The notes below the pieces were generated by a model, which had not been told where the DNA came from, searched no databases, and saw only the letters and a list, made by a program, of their open reading frames with translations. A stretch of 64,000 bases of DNA from Chachezhania antarctica. Lineage in GTDB: Bacteria > Pseudomonadota > Alphaproteobacteria > Rhodobacterales > Rhodobacteraceae. Location of the stretch: positions 310,001-374,000 of the forward strand of contig NZ_QZEX01000001.1 in NCBI RefSeq assembly GCF_003646465.1, in the 5' to 3' direction. How positions within the stretch are numbered: position 1 is the first letter of the stretch; every line of letters begins with the position of its first letter. Positions 35,900 through 43,669 of this stretch are shown piece after piece. A program made the position numbers and the translations under genes.

Positions 35900-36339
35900 G
35901 GCGTGGCCTCCCCGCCGAAACGCCGGCGTGTTTCTTCCGCGGTCATCTTCTGCCGTTCGCCCGCGATGGCAAAGCTGTCGGGGGCGATGTCGAAGTAGAG
36001 CTCGCGCTGAAGCTCGAACCCGTTCGGATCGTCGAACAGCCCCAGCGGGATTTCCAGGGTGCCCTTGTGGGGGCCATCGACCGTCACAGCATACCACAGA
36101 TTCGCTCCGCAGCGGTCGCACCAGGCACGTTCCGCCCAGTCCGACGACACATACCGGCGGATGTTTTCCGACCCTTCCCAGATCAGATCGCCTTCGGGGA
36201 CCGACACGCCAAGGAAGACCGACCCGGTCCAGCGGCGGCACATCTCGCAATGGCAGGCGCCGTAATCCGACCGAACGGCGCTGGCCGTAAAGCGCACCGC
36301 GCCACAGAGACACGCGCCGGTTCTGTCGGTTGTGCTCAT
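35896..36339 (-). CDS. GFA/CENP-V family zinc protein, second of three
   Basis: 147 residues. Cys motifs are GACLCGAVRF, GACHCEMCRRWTG and AWCDRCGANLWY, all intact. The middle region differs clearly from its neighbours (VDGPHKGTLEIPLGLFDD), so the three are diverged paralogues rather than a recent duplication. ATGA overlaps on both sides show one translation-coupled unit. Substrate unknown. Confidence 0.86.
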   Translation of the reverse strand: MSTTDRTGACLCGAVRFTASAVRSDYGACHCEMCRRWTGSVFLGVSVPEGDLIWEGSENIRRYVSSDWAERAWCDRCGANLWYAVTVDGPHKGTLEIPLGLFDDPNGFELQRELYFDIAPDSFAIAGERQKMTAEETRRRFGGEATP

Positions 36340-36788
36340 GCCGGGTCCTCCGCGGGGGCGAAGGCCGCCATGCAGTCTGCTTCCGTCATCCGTTTGTGAT
36401 CTCCGGCAAACGCATAGCCGTCGGGACAGAGATCCGAGAAGAACTCGACCTGCAGCCGCGCGCCGGCGGCGTTTTCGAAAAGTCCGGCCGCGAAAGAGGG
36501 CGCTTCCCGCGCTTCTCCCGGGCGGGCGTGCATCCGGTACCAGAGCGACGAGCCGCATTCAGAACAGAAGGCGCGTTCGGCCACGTCCGAGCTTTCGAAG
36601 ATCCGGACCGGACCTGTCACGACATAGCCTTCCTCGGCCTGGAACGACGTGAAGACACCGCCCGTCCAACGGCGGCACATGTCGCAATGGCATGCCACCA
36701 GCCGGTCGCGCGGCATAGGCGCTGCGCGCACGGTTACGGCGCCGCAAAGGCAGCGTCCGTCAAGCAACTGGGATCCGTCACTGGCCAT
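36336..36788 (-). CDS. GFA/CENP-V family zinc protein, first of three
   Basis: 150 residues. The motifs are GRCLCGAVTV, VACHCDMCRRWTG and AFCSECGSSLWY. The ATG at 36788 (MASDGSQLLDG) lies 23 bases after the gltD stop, so the gene is probably in the glt transcript. All metal ligands are present. A GFA-type C terminus (GYAFAGDHKRMTEADC) is shared by all three paralogues. Confidence 0.86.
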   Translation of the reverse strand: MASDGSQLLDGRCLCGAVTVRAAPMPRDRLVACHCDMCRRWTGGVFTSFQAEEGYVVTGPVRIFESSDVAERAFCSECGSSLWYRMHARPGEAREAPSFAAGLFENAAGARLQVEFFSDLCPDGYAFAGDHKRMTEADCMAAFAPAEDPA

Positions 36789-36811
36789 TCCGGCGTCTCC
36801 CCTCGCGCGGC

Positions 36812-38245
36812 CTATTCGGCGGCGACCGATGCCTTCGCTTCGAGATCTTCCAGCAGCGCATCCACGCAATCGCGCCCGTCGCGGATCGCCCAGACAACAA
36901 GCGACGCACCGCGCACGATATCGCCCACCGCGTAGACGCCGGGCAGAGCCGTCCGTCCTGAGGTGAATTCCGCCTTCACCGTGCCCCAACGGGTCACTTC
37001 CAGGCCGGGTTCGTCCCACAGCGCGGGCAGGTCTTCGGGTTCAAAGCCAAGGGCCTTGATCACCAGTTCCGCGGGTTCGTTGTAATCGGCGCCTTCCATC
37101 GGCACCGGCGACTGGCGGCCGGTCGCATCCGGGGGGCCAAGGCGCATCTTCTGCACCATCACGCCCGACACCGTATCGCCCGCAAACCCCTTGGGCGCCG
37201 ACAGCCATTCGAAGACGACGCCTTCCTCTTCCGCGTTCTGCACCTCGCGCTGGGAGCCCGGCATGTTCGCCCGGTCGCGGCGATACAGGCACTTCACGCT
37301 CAGCGCGCCTTGTCGGATCGAGGTTCGCACGCAGTCCATCGCCGTATCGCCGCCGCCGATGACGACGACGTTCTTGCCTTCGGCGCTCAGCGTGCCGTCT
37401 TCCAGTTCGGGGACGGTGTCGCCGAAGCTTTGCCGGTTCGAGGCGGTCAGGAAATCGATGGCCCGCACGATCCCGTCGGCGCCCGATCCGGGGCCGTCCA
37501 GATCGCGCGACTTGTAGACGCCCGTTGCGATGATCACGGCGTCATGTTTGGCGCGGATATCGGCAAAGGTGATGTCTTGGCCCACGTTGCAGTTCAGTTC
37601 GAACGTGACACCGCCTTGTTCCAGCTGGTCGACGCGGCGCATGACGACGTCTTTCTCCAGCTTGAAGCCCGGGATGCCATAGGTCAGCAGCCCACCACCG
37701 CGATCATAGCGGTCATAGACGGTGACCTGTACGCCCGCGCGCCGCAGACGGTCGGCCGCAGCCAGCCCGCCCGGCCCCGCGCCGATGATGCCGACGCTTT
37801 CGGCCCGCTCCTGCGACGGAGACGGCGGCTTGACCCAGCCCTTTTCCCACGCCGTGTCGGTGATGTATTTCTCGACCGCGCCGATCGTCACGGTGCCGTG
37901 GCCCGATTGTTCGATCACGCACGACCCTTCGCACAGCCGGTCCTGCGGGCAGATGCGGCCGCAGATCTCGGGGAAGGTATTGGTGGACTGGGAGACATGA
38001 TACGCCTCTTCCAGCCGGCCCGTCGCGGTGAGGCGCAGCCAGTCGGGGATGTTGTTGTGCAGCGGGCAATGGGTCTGGCAATAGGGCACACCGCATTGCG
38101 AACAGCGCGAAGACTGCTCCTTTGCCTTGGTGTCGGCAAATTCCGAATAGATCTCGTTGAAGTCGCTGCGCCGCAATTCGGCTGCCCGTTTTTCAGGCAT
38201 GTCCCGCGACACTTCTACGAATTTCAGCATGGGCTCTTTCGCCAC
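36812..38245 (-). CDS. gltD: Glutamate synthase (NADPH) small subunit
   Basis: Flavoprotein that passes electrons from NADPH to GltB. 477 residues. The N-terminal Fe-S region has CSQCGVPYCQTHCPLHN and EICGRICPQDRLCEGSC, the FAD motif is VGIIGAGPGGLAAADRL and the NADPH motif VVVIGGGDTAMDC. The C-terminal GVYAVGDIVRGASLVV completes the fold. It is the first gene of the gltD-GFA-GFA-GFA-gltB block, with a 308-bp region upstream. Confidence 0.97.
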   Translation of the reverse strand: MAKEPMLKFVEVSRDMPEKRAAELRRSDFNEIYSEFADTKAKEQSSRCSQCGVPYCQTHCPLHNNIPDWLRLTATGRLEEAYHVSQSTNTFPEICGRICPQDRLCEGSCVIEQSGHGTVTIGAVEKYITDTAWEKGWVKPPSPSQERAESVGIIGAGPGGLAAADRLRRAGVQVTVYDRYDRGGGLLTYGIPGFKLEKDVVMRRVDQLEQGGVTFELNCNVGQDITFADIRAKHDAVIIATGVYKSRDLDGPGSGADGIVRAIDFLTASNRQSFGDTVPELEDGTLSAEGKNVVVIGGGDTAMDCVRTSIRQGALSVKCLYRRDRANMPGSQREVQNAEEEGVVFEWLSAPKGFAGDTVSGVMVQKMRLGPPDATGRQSPVPMEGADYNEPAELVIKALGFEPEDLPALWDEPGLEVTRWGTVKAEFTSGRTALPGVYAVGDIVRGASLVVWAIRDGRDCVDALLEDLEAKASVAAE

Positions 38246-38553
38246 AGCTCTTCTCCTCGTGGGCTTGGCCGTTCCGGCAGGACCCTATATCGGTCGTACC
38301 GGCCCCTTCGCGGCCATCGCTGACGTCCGGTACGGGTGACCGCCGGTTCCGGGACGTCTTAAACGGTATGCTGCGTCATGAAAAGTCAGTACTGCTTACC
38401 TAAATGAGGAAAGTTCCCGTGTTTGGGGACATCCGGCTGCGATAATGCGACCAAATTAGGTATCAATGCGGACCTAAAGCCTTTGCTTCCCTTTTATCGC
38501 CATACACTTATACCTCACGAAGGAAGCGAAGCACGTACCAGGACAGGTCCTCC
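38246..38553. promoter_or_regulatory. Divergent gltD // uppP intergenic region
   Basis: 308 bp with no gene, moderately AT-rich in the middle (38,380-38,510). An inverted repeat TACCTAA (38397-38403) / TTAGGTA (38456-38462) spans 66 bp and could be an operator or looping pair. No clear sigma-54 (GG-N10-GC with TGG) or NtrC palindrome was found. It must hold both promoters. Confidence 0.4.
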
Positions 38554-39357
38554 ATGCCGATATTTCAACTGATTCTCGTCGCCATCATTCAGGGGATAAC
38601 CGAGTTTCTGCCGATTTCCTCCTCGGGTCACCTGATTCTGTTCCCGAGCCTGACCGGGATGGAGGATCAGGGGCAGGTGGTCGACGTGGCTGTCCATGTC
38701 GGAACGCTTTTCGCGGTTGTGCTGTATTTCTGGGCAGACGTGAAAGTTGCACTGGTGGGCACGGGGCGGATGCTGACCGGACGGCTGGACACGCAAGGGG
38801 CGCGGCTGGCCTTCAACCTGGCCATCGCAACGGTGCCGGTGGTGATCGTGGGCCTGATCCTGCACGTGACGGGTGCCAGCGACGCGATGCGGTCCGTCAC
38901 GGTCATCGCCTGGACGACGCTGATCTTCGGCATCGTGCTATATATTGCGGACCAGTGGGGATCGGCCGCGAAGGTGGCCGAGGACTGGACGACGAGCAAC
39001 GCCATCGTGATGGGTCTGTTCCAGGCCATTGCGCTGATCCCCGGCACGTCGCGGTCGGGGATCACGATGACCGCGGGCCGGATGCTGGGCTACGCGCGCG
39101 AGGAAGCGGCGCGCCTGGCAATGCTGATGTCGATTCCGACGATCCTCGCCTCGGGCCTGGTGCTGGGCTTGGATGTCGTGAATGAGGCCGACGTCGCCGT
39201 GGCGCGGGACGCCGGCATCGCGGCGGTCTTCGCCTTCCTTTCGGCGCTGCTGGCGCTGTGGGGGATGATGAAGATGCTGGAGCGGATCAGCTTCACGCCC
39301 TACGTGATCTACCGACTTTTCCTTGGCGTGGCGCTGCTGGTTTACGTCTACGCCTGA
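38554..39357 (+). CDS. uppP: Undecaprenyl-diphosphate phosphatase (UppP/BacA)
   Basis: Integral membrane enzyme that dephosphorylates C55-PP to recycle the lipid carrier for peptidoglycan and polysaccharides. 267 residues, about eight transmembrane segments. The catalytic motifs QGITEFLPISSSGHL (near residue 13) and PGTSRSGITM (near 165) are present. It starts with GAAGGAAGC-type spacing far upstream; the nearest SD is CAGG. It faces the NDUFA9-like gene across a repeat. Confidence 0.96.
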   Translation: MPIFQLILVAIIQGITEFLPISSSGHLILFPSLTGMEDQGQVVDVAVHVGTLFAVVLYFWADVKVALVGTGRMLTGRLDTQGARLAFNLAIATVPVVIVGLILHVTGASDAMRSVTVIAWTTLIFGIVLYIADQWGSAAKVAEDWTTSNAIVMGLFQAIALIPGTSRSGITMTAGRMLGYAREEAARLAMLMSIPTILASGLVLGLDVVNEADVAVARDAGIAAVFAFLSALLALWGMMKMLERISFTPYVIYRLFLGVALLVYVYA

Positions 39358-39373
39358 CAACGATCCGCGAACC

Positions 39374-39480
39374 GGTGGGGGCTTCGCCCCCGCCGCCCGT
39401 TCCGAGCGACTCCCCCGAAGGTATTTGAAGGCCAAACAAGATCAGGGGACTCGCCCGCCGGAGGCAGACCGGCAGTGTGG
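39374..39480. repeat. GTATTT-type palindromic repeat, copy E (partial, inverted)
   Basis: Hairpin GGGGGC-TTC-GCCCCC (39377-39391), then CCGAAGGTATTTGAAGGCC and CGCCCGCCGGAGGCAG. In reverse complement it has the GCCTCCGGCGGG end and the CTTCAAATACC arm, but the first GTATTT arm is lost. It is the likely 3' end for uppP and for the convergent NDUFA9-like gene. Confidence 0.55.
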
Positions 39481-39509
39481 CGATAGCCACGGCGATCAGA
39501 TGACCCTTG

Positions 39510-40502
39510 TCAGGCGCGGTCGATCCGCATGCGGCTCGCGCTTTCCTGCGCGTCGCTGTACTGCCCGCCCGGACGGTACACCCACAGGTAATCGGGCAGG
39601 ACCGCGTCCATCGCCGTGGGTTCGATCCCCAGGTCGGCGAACGTCCTTGCATCGTCGGCCACGACATTGTCGCGCGTCAGCGATTTCAGCTGGTCGCGGG
39701 TCAGCGTGCCGTTGCTGACCAGGCCGAAGGTACCGGCCTGCAGCATGTCGAGGCTCCACGCCATCACGCGTGCGACGAAGAAGGGCACCTTCATCCGCGG
39801 GCGCGTGCGGCGGATCATGGCCACGATCTTGCCCATCAAATCGTACATCGAGATGACTTCGGGGCCACCCAGTTCATAGACACCTGTCGGCACGTCGCCC
39901 CGGATCGCCTTGACGGCCGCGGCGGCGACATCATCGACCCAGACCGGCTGGAATTTCGTGTCGGCGGCGACGACCGGCAACACGGGGGTCATTGTCGCCA
40001 TGGCGGCGAATCGGTTCATGAAATTGTCTTCGGCGCCGAAGATGATCGACGGGCGCAGGATGACGGCCCCCGGCATGTGCTCCAGCACGGCGGCTTCGCC
40101 CTCTGCCTTGGTGCGGGCGTATTCGCTGGGGCCGTCGGCATCGGCGCCGATGGCCGACACGTGGACGAGGTGGCCGATACCGGCCTCGGCGGTCAACCGG
40201 GCGATGCGGGCGGCGCCGTCGACCTGTACCGCGTCGAAGGTCTGCTTGCCGGATTCGCTCAGGATTCCAACGCAGGAGACAACCGCATCGGCGCCATGCA
40301 GGACCGACGCGACCGACGCATCGTCACGGATGTTGCAGAACACGGGCTCCACCTGACCCACGACGCCATAGGGGCGCACGAAGATCGCTTCGTTGGGATG
40401 GCGGCAGGCGACACGGACGCGCCAGCCGGCCTGGGCCATGCGTCGCGCGATGTAGCGTCCGACAAAGCCGGACCCGCCGTAGATCGTCACCAACTTGGAC
40501 AT
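39510..40502 (-). CDS. NDUFA9-like NAD(P)-binding (atypical SDR) protein
   Basis: 330 residues. An N-terminal Rossmann motif VTIYGGSGFVGRYIARRM, with HVSAIGADADGPSEYARTKAEGE providing an atypical SDR active-site region (YxxxK as YARTK). It resembles the NDUFA9/39-kDa accessory subunit of mitochondrial complex I, which binds NADPH but is not catalytic. Bacterial homologues may act in quinone or complex I biogenesis. Start at 40502, with GGAG 6 bases upstream. Confidence 0.84.
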   Translation of the reverse strand: MSKLVTIYGGSGFVGRYIARRMAQAGWRVRVACRHPNEAIFVRPYGVVGQVEPVFCNIRDDASVASVLHGADAVVSCVGILSESGKQTFDAVQVDGAARIARLTAEAGIGHLVHVSAIGADADGPSEYARTKAEGEAAVLEHMPGAVILRPSIIFGAEDNFMNRFAAMATMTPVLPVVAADTKFQPVWVDDVAAAAVKAIRGDVPTGVYELGGPEVISMYDLMGKIVAMIRRTRPRMKVPFFVARVMAWSLDMLQAGTFGLVSNGTLTRDQLKSLTRDNVVADDARTFADLGIEPTAMDAVLPDYLWVYRPGGQYSDAQESASRMRIDRA

Positions 40503-40650
40503 CGGCCGCTCCTTCCGTGGCAATAGGCTGGGGTCATGAATAACCGTGCGCACCCTTGTGGAACAAGACGCAAAATCGCCGCGATCCGGCCGGGCGCGGG
40601 GCAGGGCCGGAGGGCGGAAAAAAGAATGCGCAAAAGGGTCGAAAATCCGT

Positions 40651-40679
40651 TTGACACCCCCCGCCACCCCGCGTAAATG
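40651..40679 (+). promoter_or_regulatory. Sigma-70-type promoter of tRNA-Leu
   Basis: -35 TTGACA (40651-40656), a 17-base spacer, then -10 TAAATG (40674-40679). Transcription would begin about ten bases before the tRNA. The -35 is a perfect consensus, and the only such match I noticed in the window. Confidence 0.75.
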
Positions 40680-40696
40680 CACGCCTCACGACACCT

Positions 40697-40783
40697 GCCC
40701 AGGTGGCGGAATTGGTAGACGCGCCAGCTTCAGGTGCTGGTGTCTGTATGGACGTGGAGGTTCGAGTCCTCTCCTGGGCACCA
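40697..40783 (+). tRNA. tRNA-Leu(CAG)
   Basis: 87 nt with an encoded CCA end. Acceptor stem GCCCAGG (40697-40703) pairs with CCTGGGC (40773-40779). The anticodon stem CCAGC/GCTGG encloses loop TTCAGGT with anticodon CAG (40731-40733), which reads CUG leucine codons. There is a long variable arm (class II) and a T-loop GGTTCGAGTCC. Preceded by a consensus promoter. Confidence 0.97.
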
Positions 40784-40959
40784 TTTCGTCGTACCCCGAA
40801 GTCCGTTCCCGCCAATTCCCGGATTTCAATGATTTCCCGCTAAACTACCGTAGAGCCGCACTGGATTGACCGCGTCCGGCGCCCCCTGATCCGATGCCCC
40901 GGTCAGGTGAGCCGCATGTCACCAGGCGGCCCGATTCATGGCAATGACGGAAGCGAAGC
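40784..40959. other. Short gap after tRNA-Leu
   Basis: 176 bp with no gene, no obvious attachment-site duplication of the tRNA 3' end, and no strong terminator. Nothing recognised. Phage or island integration at this tRNA is not indicated. Confidence 0.5.
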
Positions 40960-41487
40960 CTATTCGCAGCTGTTTCGTGCGACCGTGGCAAGGGTTTCCC
41001 AGCCGTTGTTCAGCACTTCGTAGCTTTGCTCGGCCTTGCTGTTGTGCACCGACACGAAATCGCCGGGCGGCACGTCAAGGTCGAGCGTGTAGTTCGGCAG
41101 GATCGCGTCGAACTCTCCCAGGTGGGCGTCCCATGCCTCGGTCAGATCGGGGCACTGCATGGCCTCTATGCGCGGGGTGAACCGGGCAGGGATCTCGCGC
41201 AGCAACTGGGTCACGCAACCGTAGTATTCCTCGACCAGCTTCACCTGCTTGGGGTCGGAAATGGCCTTCGTCGGGTCGACATCGCCATCGACGGATTCGA
41301 CGTTTTCCTCGATCTTCAGGTGGTTCTGCACGCGGTAGAACGTGTTGATGCAGGAATTGTGCTTGACGAACATGGCGTTCTTGTATTCGCGCACCAGCAT
41401 GCCGGCCTCGATGTCGCTCTGGGCCGACGCGGCTCCCGCGATCATGGTCGCAAGGACCAAACTCCAGACGTTCAGATTGGGGCTCAT
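40960..41487 (-). CDS. Secreted hypothetical protein
   Basis: 175 residues, not recognised. A clear signal peptide ends ATMIAGAASA|QSD near residue 22, so it is exported to the periplasm. The mature part is about 150 residues, acidic, with four Cys (NSCINTF, YYGCVTQ, MQCPDL, NSCE), which could form two disulfides. It stands alone between tRNA-Leu and the HU gene. No enzymatic motif. Confidence 0.75.
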   Translation of the reverse strand: MSPNLNVWSLVLATMIAGAASAQSDIEAGMLVREYKNAMFVKHNSCINTFYRVQNHLKIEENVESVDGDVDPTKAISDPKQVKLVEEYYGCVTQLLREIPARFTPRIEAMQCPDLTEAWDAHLGEFDAILPNYTLDLDVPPGDFVSVHNSKAEQSYEVLNNGWETLATVARNSCE

Positions 41488-41672
41488 GGACCGCGTACAC
41501 CCGACAGATAGATTGGATGAGGCCAGAAACCATGCGCCGTGTGCGGCGTCAATCGCCGGGCACGGCCCGGGCGGTCACATGCGCGCGAAGCTGCCGCAGG
41601 CGCGCGGGGAATGCTCGGGAAATGGCCGGTTCCCCGCTGGGACGGGGGCTTGAAACAGGGGCCGGACATGAC

Positions 41673-41695
41673 AAGGGCCGCACAGGGCGGCCCTT
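41673..41695 (-). terminator. Hairpin after the HU gene
   Basis: On the minus strand AAGGGCCGC-CCTGT-GCGGCCCTT is a perfect 9-bp stem, 23 bases past the HU stop. The following bases are GTCAT, so the T-tract is poor. Confidence 0.65.
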
Positions 41696-41718
41696 CGAAT
41701 AGATACTGTAGGGGCAGA

Positions 41719-42006
41719 TCAGCCGTTCACGCTGTCTTTCAGCGCCTTGGCGATGGTCATCTTCACGACCTTGTCCGCTTCCTTGATCAGCTTGTCGCCG
41801 GTCGCGGGGTTGCGGACTTCGCGCTGGGGACGTTCGCGGCAGTAGATCTTGCCGACACCGGGCAGCGTCACGGCGCCACCGGCCGAAACTTCGCGGGTGA
41901 TCACGTTGCACACGGCTTCGAGTGCTGCAGTGGCCGACTTCTTGTCGGTGCCCATATCCTCGGCCAGCGCGGCCACCAGCTGGGTCTTGGTCATTGGCTT
42001 TGCCAT
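41719..42006 (-). CDS. hup: HU-family DNA-binding protein
   Basis: Nucleoid protein that bends DNA, 95 residues. KTQLVAALAEDMGTDKKSATAALEA is the dimerisation helix pair, and GKIYCRERPQREVRNPATGD is the beta-arm region with the conserved RNP-type tip. The ATG at 42006 (MAKPMTKTQ) has GGAG 10 bases upstream. Upstream inverted repeats may be operators. A Cys in the arm base (IYCRER) is atypical. Confidence 0.95.
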   Translation of the reverse strand: MAKPMTKTQLVAALAEDMGTDKKSATAALEAVCNVITREVSAGGAVTLPGVGKIYCRERPQREVRNPATGDKLIKEADKVVKMTIAKALKDSVNG

Positions 42007-42045
42007 GTTCTCCGGTCTCCTTAAACTGCCCGATCTTTTCGATCC

Positions 42046-42099
42046 ATATTGGGCCTCATTCGGGGACTTTAGCCCAATATAGTAGGGGCCTACAACGTA
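42046..42099. promoter_or_regulatory. Inverted repeats in the HU promoter region
   Basis: ATATTGGGC (42046-42054) and GCCCAATAT (42072-42080) are perfect 9-bp complements 17 bases apart. Next to them is GTAGG-GG-CCTAC (about 42082-42093). They lie 40-90 bases upstream of the HU start, where an operator or leader structure would act. TATATT on the minus strand could be a -10 element. Confidence 0.45.
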
Positions 42100-42185
42100 T
42101 TGTGTCCGCAAAACCGAAGGAAATATGGGTTTCTGGACGTTTTTGAATGATATTTTGCGTCGAACCGCCAGAGGGAAAGCCCGGA

Positions 42186-42205
42186 TTGGGCGGGCCTTCG
42201 CCCAA
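42186..42205. terminator. Hairpin after amn
   Basis: TTGGGCG-GGCCTT-CGCCCAA, a perfect 7-bp stem directly after the amn stop (minus strand). No T-tract, so probably part of a Rho-dependent end. Confidence 0.45.
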
Positions 42206-42207
42206 CA

Positions 42208-43668
42208 TCACAGGAACGGCGTCTCGTCGAAGCTGCGCAATTTGCGGCTGTGAAGCCGTTCCAGCGGCATTTCCCGCAGCTTTTCCATGGCCCGGATCCC
42301 GATCTTCAGGTGCCGCGCGACCTGCGTCGTGTAGAAATCGGACGCCATGCCGGGCAGCTTCAATTCGCCATGCAGCGGCTTGTCGGACACGCACAGCAAC
42401 GTGCCGTAGGGCACCCGGAACCGGTAGCCGTTGGCAGCGATCGTGGCGCTTTCCATGTCGAGCCCGATGGCCCGGCTCTGGCTCAGCCGCTGGACGGGGC
42501 CGGATTTTTCCCGAAGCTCCCAGTTGCGGTTGTCGACAGAGGCCACCGTCCCCGTCCGCATCACGCGCTTCAGCTCGTAGCCTTCCAGCTGGGTTTCCTC
42601 GGCCACCGCGGCTTCCAGCGACCGCTGGACTTCGGCAAGGGGCGGGATCGGGACCCAGACGGGCAGGTCGTCGTCCAGCACCCTGTCTTCGCGCAGGTAG
42701 GCATGGGCCAGGACGAAATCGCCCAGGGCCTGCGTGTTCCGAAGGCCCGCGCAATGGCCGACCATCAGCCATGCGTGCGGGCGCAGCACGGCGATATGAT
42801 CGGTTGCCGTTTTCGCGTTCGACGGTCCGACGCCGATATTCACCAGCGTGATGCCGCCCATGTCGCCGCGCTTCAGGTGATAGGTGGGCATCTGCGGCAG
42901 CTTGGCGGGTGTGTCCAGCACGCCGTCGGGGGCCGTGATCTCGGCATTGTTGGTCGACACGAAGGACGTGTAGCCGCTGGACGGATCGGCCAGCATCGCG
43001 CGGGCGAAGGCTTCGAACTCGGACACGTAGAACTGGTAGTTCGTGAACAGCACGAAGTTCTGGAAATGCGCCGGGTCGGTGGCGGTGTAATGCGCCAGCC
43101 GGGCCAGCGAATAATCGACCCGTTGCGCAGTAAAGAGTGAGAGTGGCCCGGTGCCCTTCAGCGATTCATAGGTGCCGTTGACGATATCGTCGTTCGTCGT
43201 CGTCAGGTCCGGCACGTCGAAGACATCGCGCAGGGTGAAGCCCGCGGCGCCCTGCTGCGGGACGGTGGTGTTCGTGGCCGCCACGGCAAAGTGGATCGGG
43301 ATCGGCGTGGTCGACGTGCCGATCCGCACCGGCTGACCGTGATTGCGGATCAGAAGGCGCAGCTGCTCCGTCAGGTAGCGTTTGAAAAGGTCGGGCCGGG
43401 TGACCGTGGTCGAATGGGTGCCCGGTTCGGCGACAAGACCGAAGCTGAGGCGGCTGTCGACATGGGCATAGGTCTTCGTGGTGATGCTGATTTCTGGGTA
43501 GAACGCCCGGATCCGGGTTTCGGGCGCGCCGTCGCGCATGGCCTGCGCGAACCGGTCCGACAGGAAATCGGTGGCGGTGCTATAAAGCTCGATCAGCCGG
43601 TCGACGGCGGCTTCGGCATCGGTGAAAGTTTCAGGCTGGGGAACGTCGGGTATTTCTGTACGGGGCAT
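42208..43668 (-). CDS. amn: AMP nucleosidase
   Basis: Hydrolyses AMP to adenine and ribose 5-phosphate. 486 residues, the usual length. An N-terminal family domain (YPEISITTKTYAHVDSRLSF), then a C-terminal phosphorylase-fold domain with ITLVNIGVGPSNAKTATDHI, LMVGHCAGLR and GLDMESATIAANGYRFRVPY. It starts one base after the adenine deaminase stop, so the two enzymes act in series: AMP to adenine to hypoxanthine. Confidence 0.95.
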   Translation of the reverse strand: MPRTEIPDVPQPETFTDAEAAVDRLIELYSTATDFLSDRFAQAMRDGAPETRIRAFYPEISITTKTYAHVDSRLSFGLVAEPGTHSTTVTRPDLFKRYLTEQLRLLIRNHGQPVRIGTSTTPIPIHFAVAATNTTVPQQGAAGFTLRDVFDVPDLTTTNDDIVNGTYESLKGTGPLSLFTAQRVDYSLARLAHYTATDPAHFQNFVLFTNYQFYVSEFEAFARAMLADPSSGYTSFVSTNNAEITAPDGVLDTPAKLPQMPTYHLKRGDMGGITLVNIGVGPSNAKTATDHIAVLRPHAWLMVGHCAGLRNTQALGDFVLAHAYLREDRVLDDDLPVWVPIPPLAEVQRSLEAAVAEETQLEGYELKRVMRTGTVASVDNRNWELREKSGPVQRLSQSRAIGLDMESATIAANGYRFRVPYGTLLCVSDKPLHGELKLPGMASDFYTTQVARHLKIGIRAMEKLREMPLERLHSRKLRSFDETPFL

Positions 43669-43669
43669 G

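Noticed and set aside
30761-35998. Very long open frame on the plus strand opposite gltB (about 1,745 codons)
   Set aside because: It runs antisense to a gene with clear catalytic motifs, in the frame that high-GC codon use keeps open. The translation is Arg/His/Gln-rich with no domain.
35471-36788. GFA trio as a recent tandem duplication
   Set aside because: Outside the Cys motifs the three proteins differ strongly, so they are old paralogues.
40697-40959. tRNA-Leu as an island integration site
   Set aside because: No duplicated tRNA 3' end, integrase or composition shift follows it; flanking genes look like ordinary core genes.
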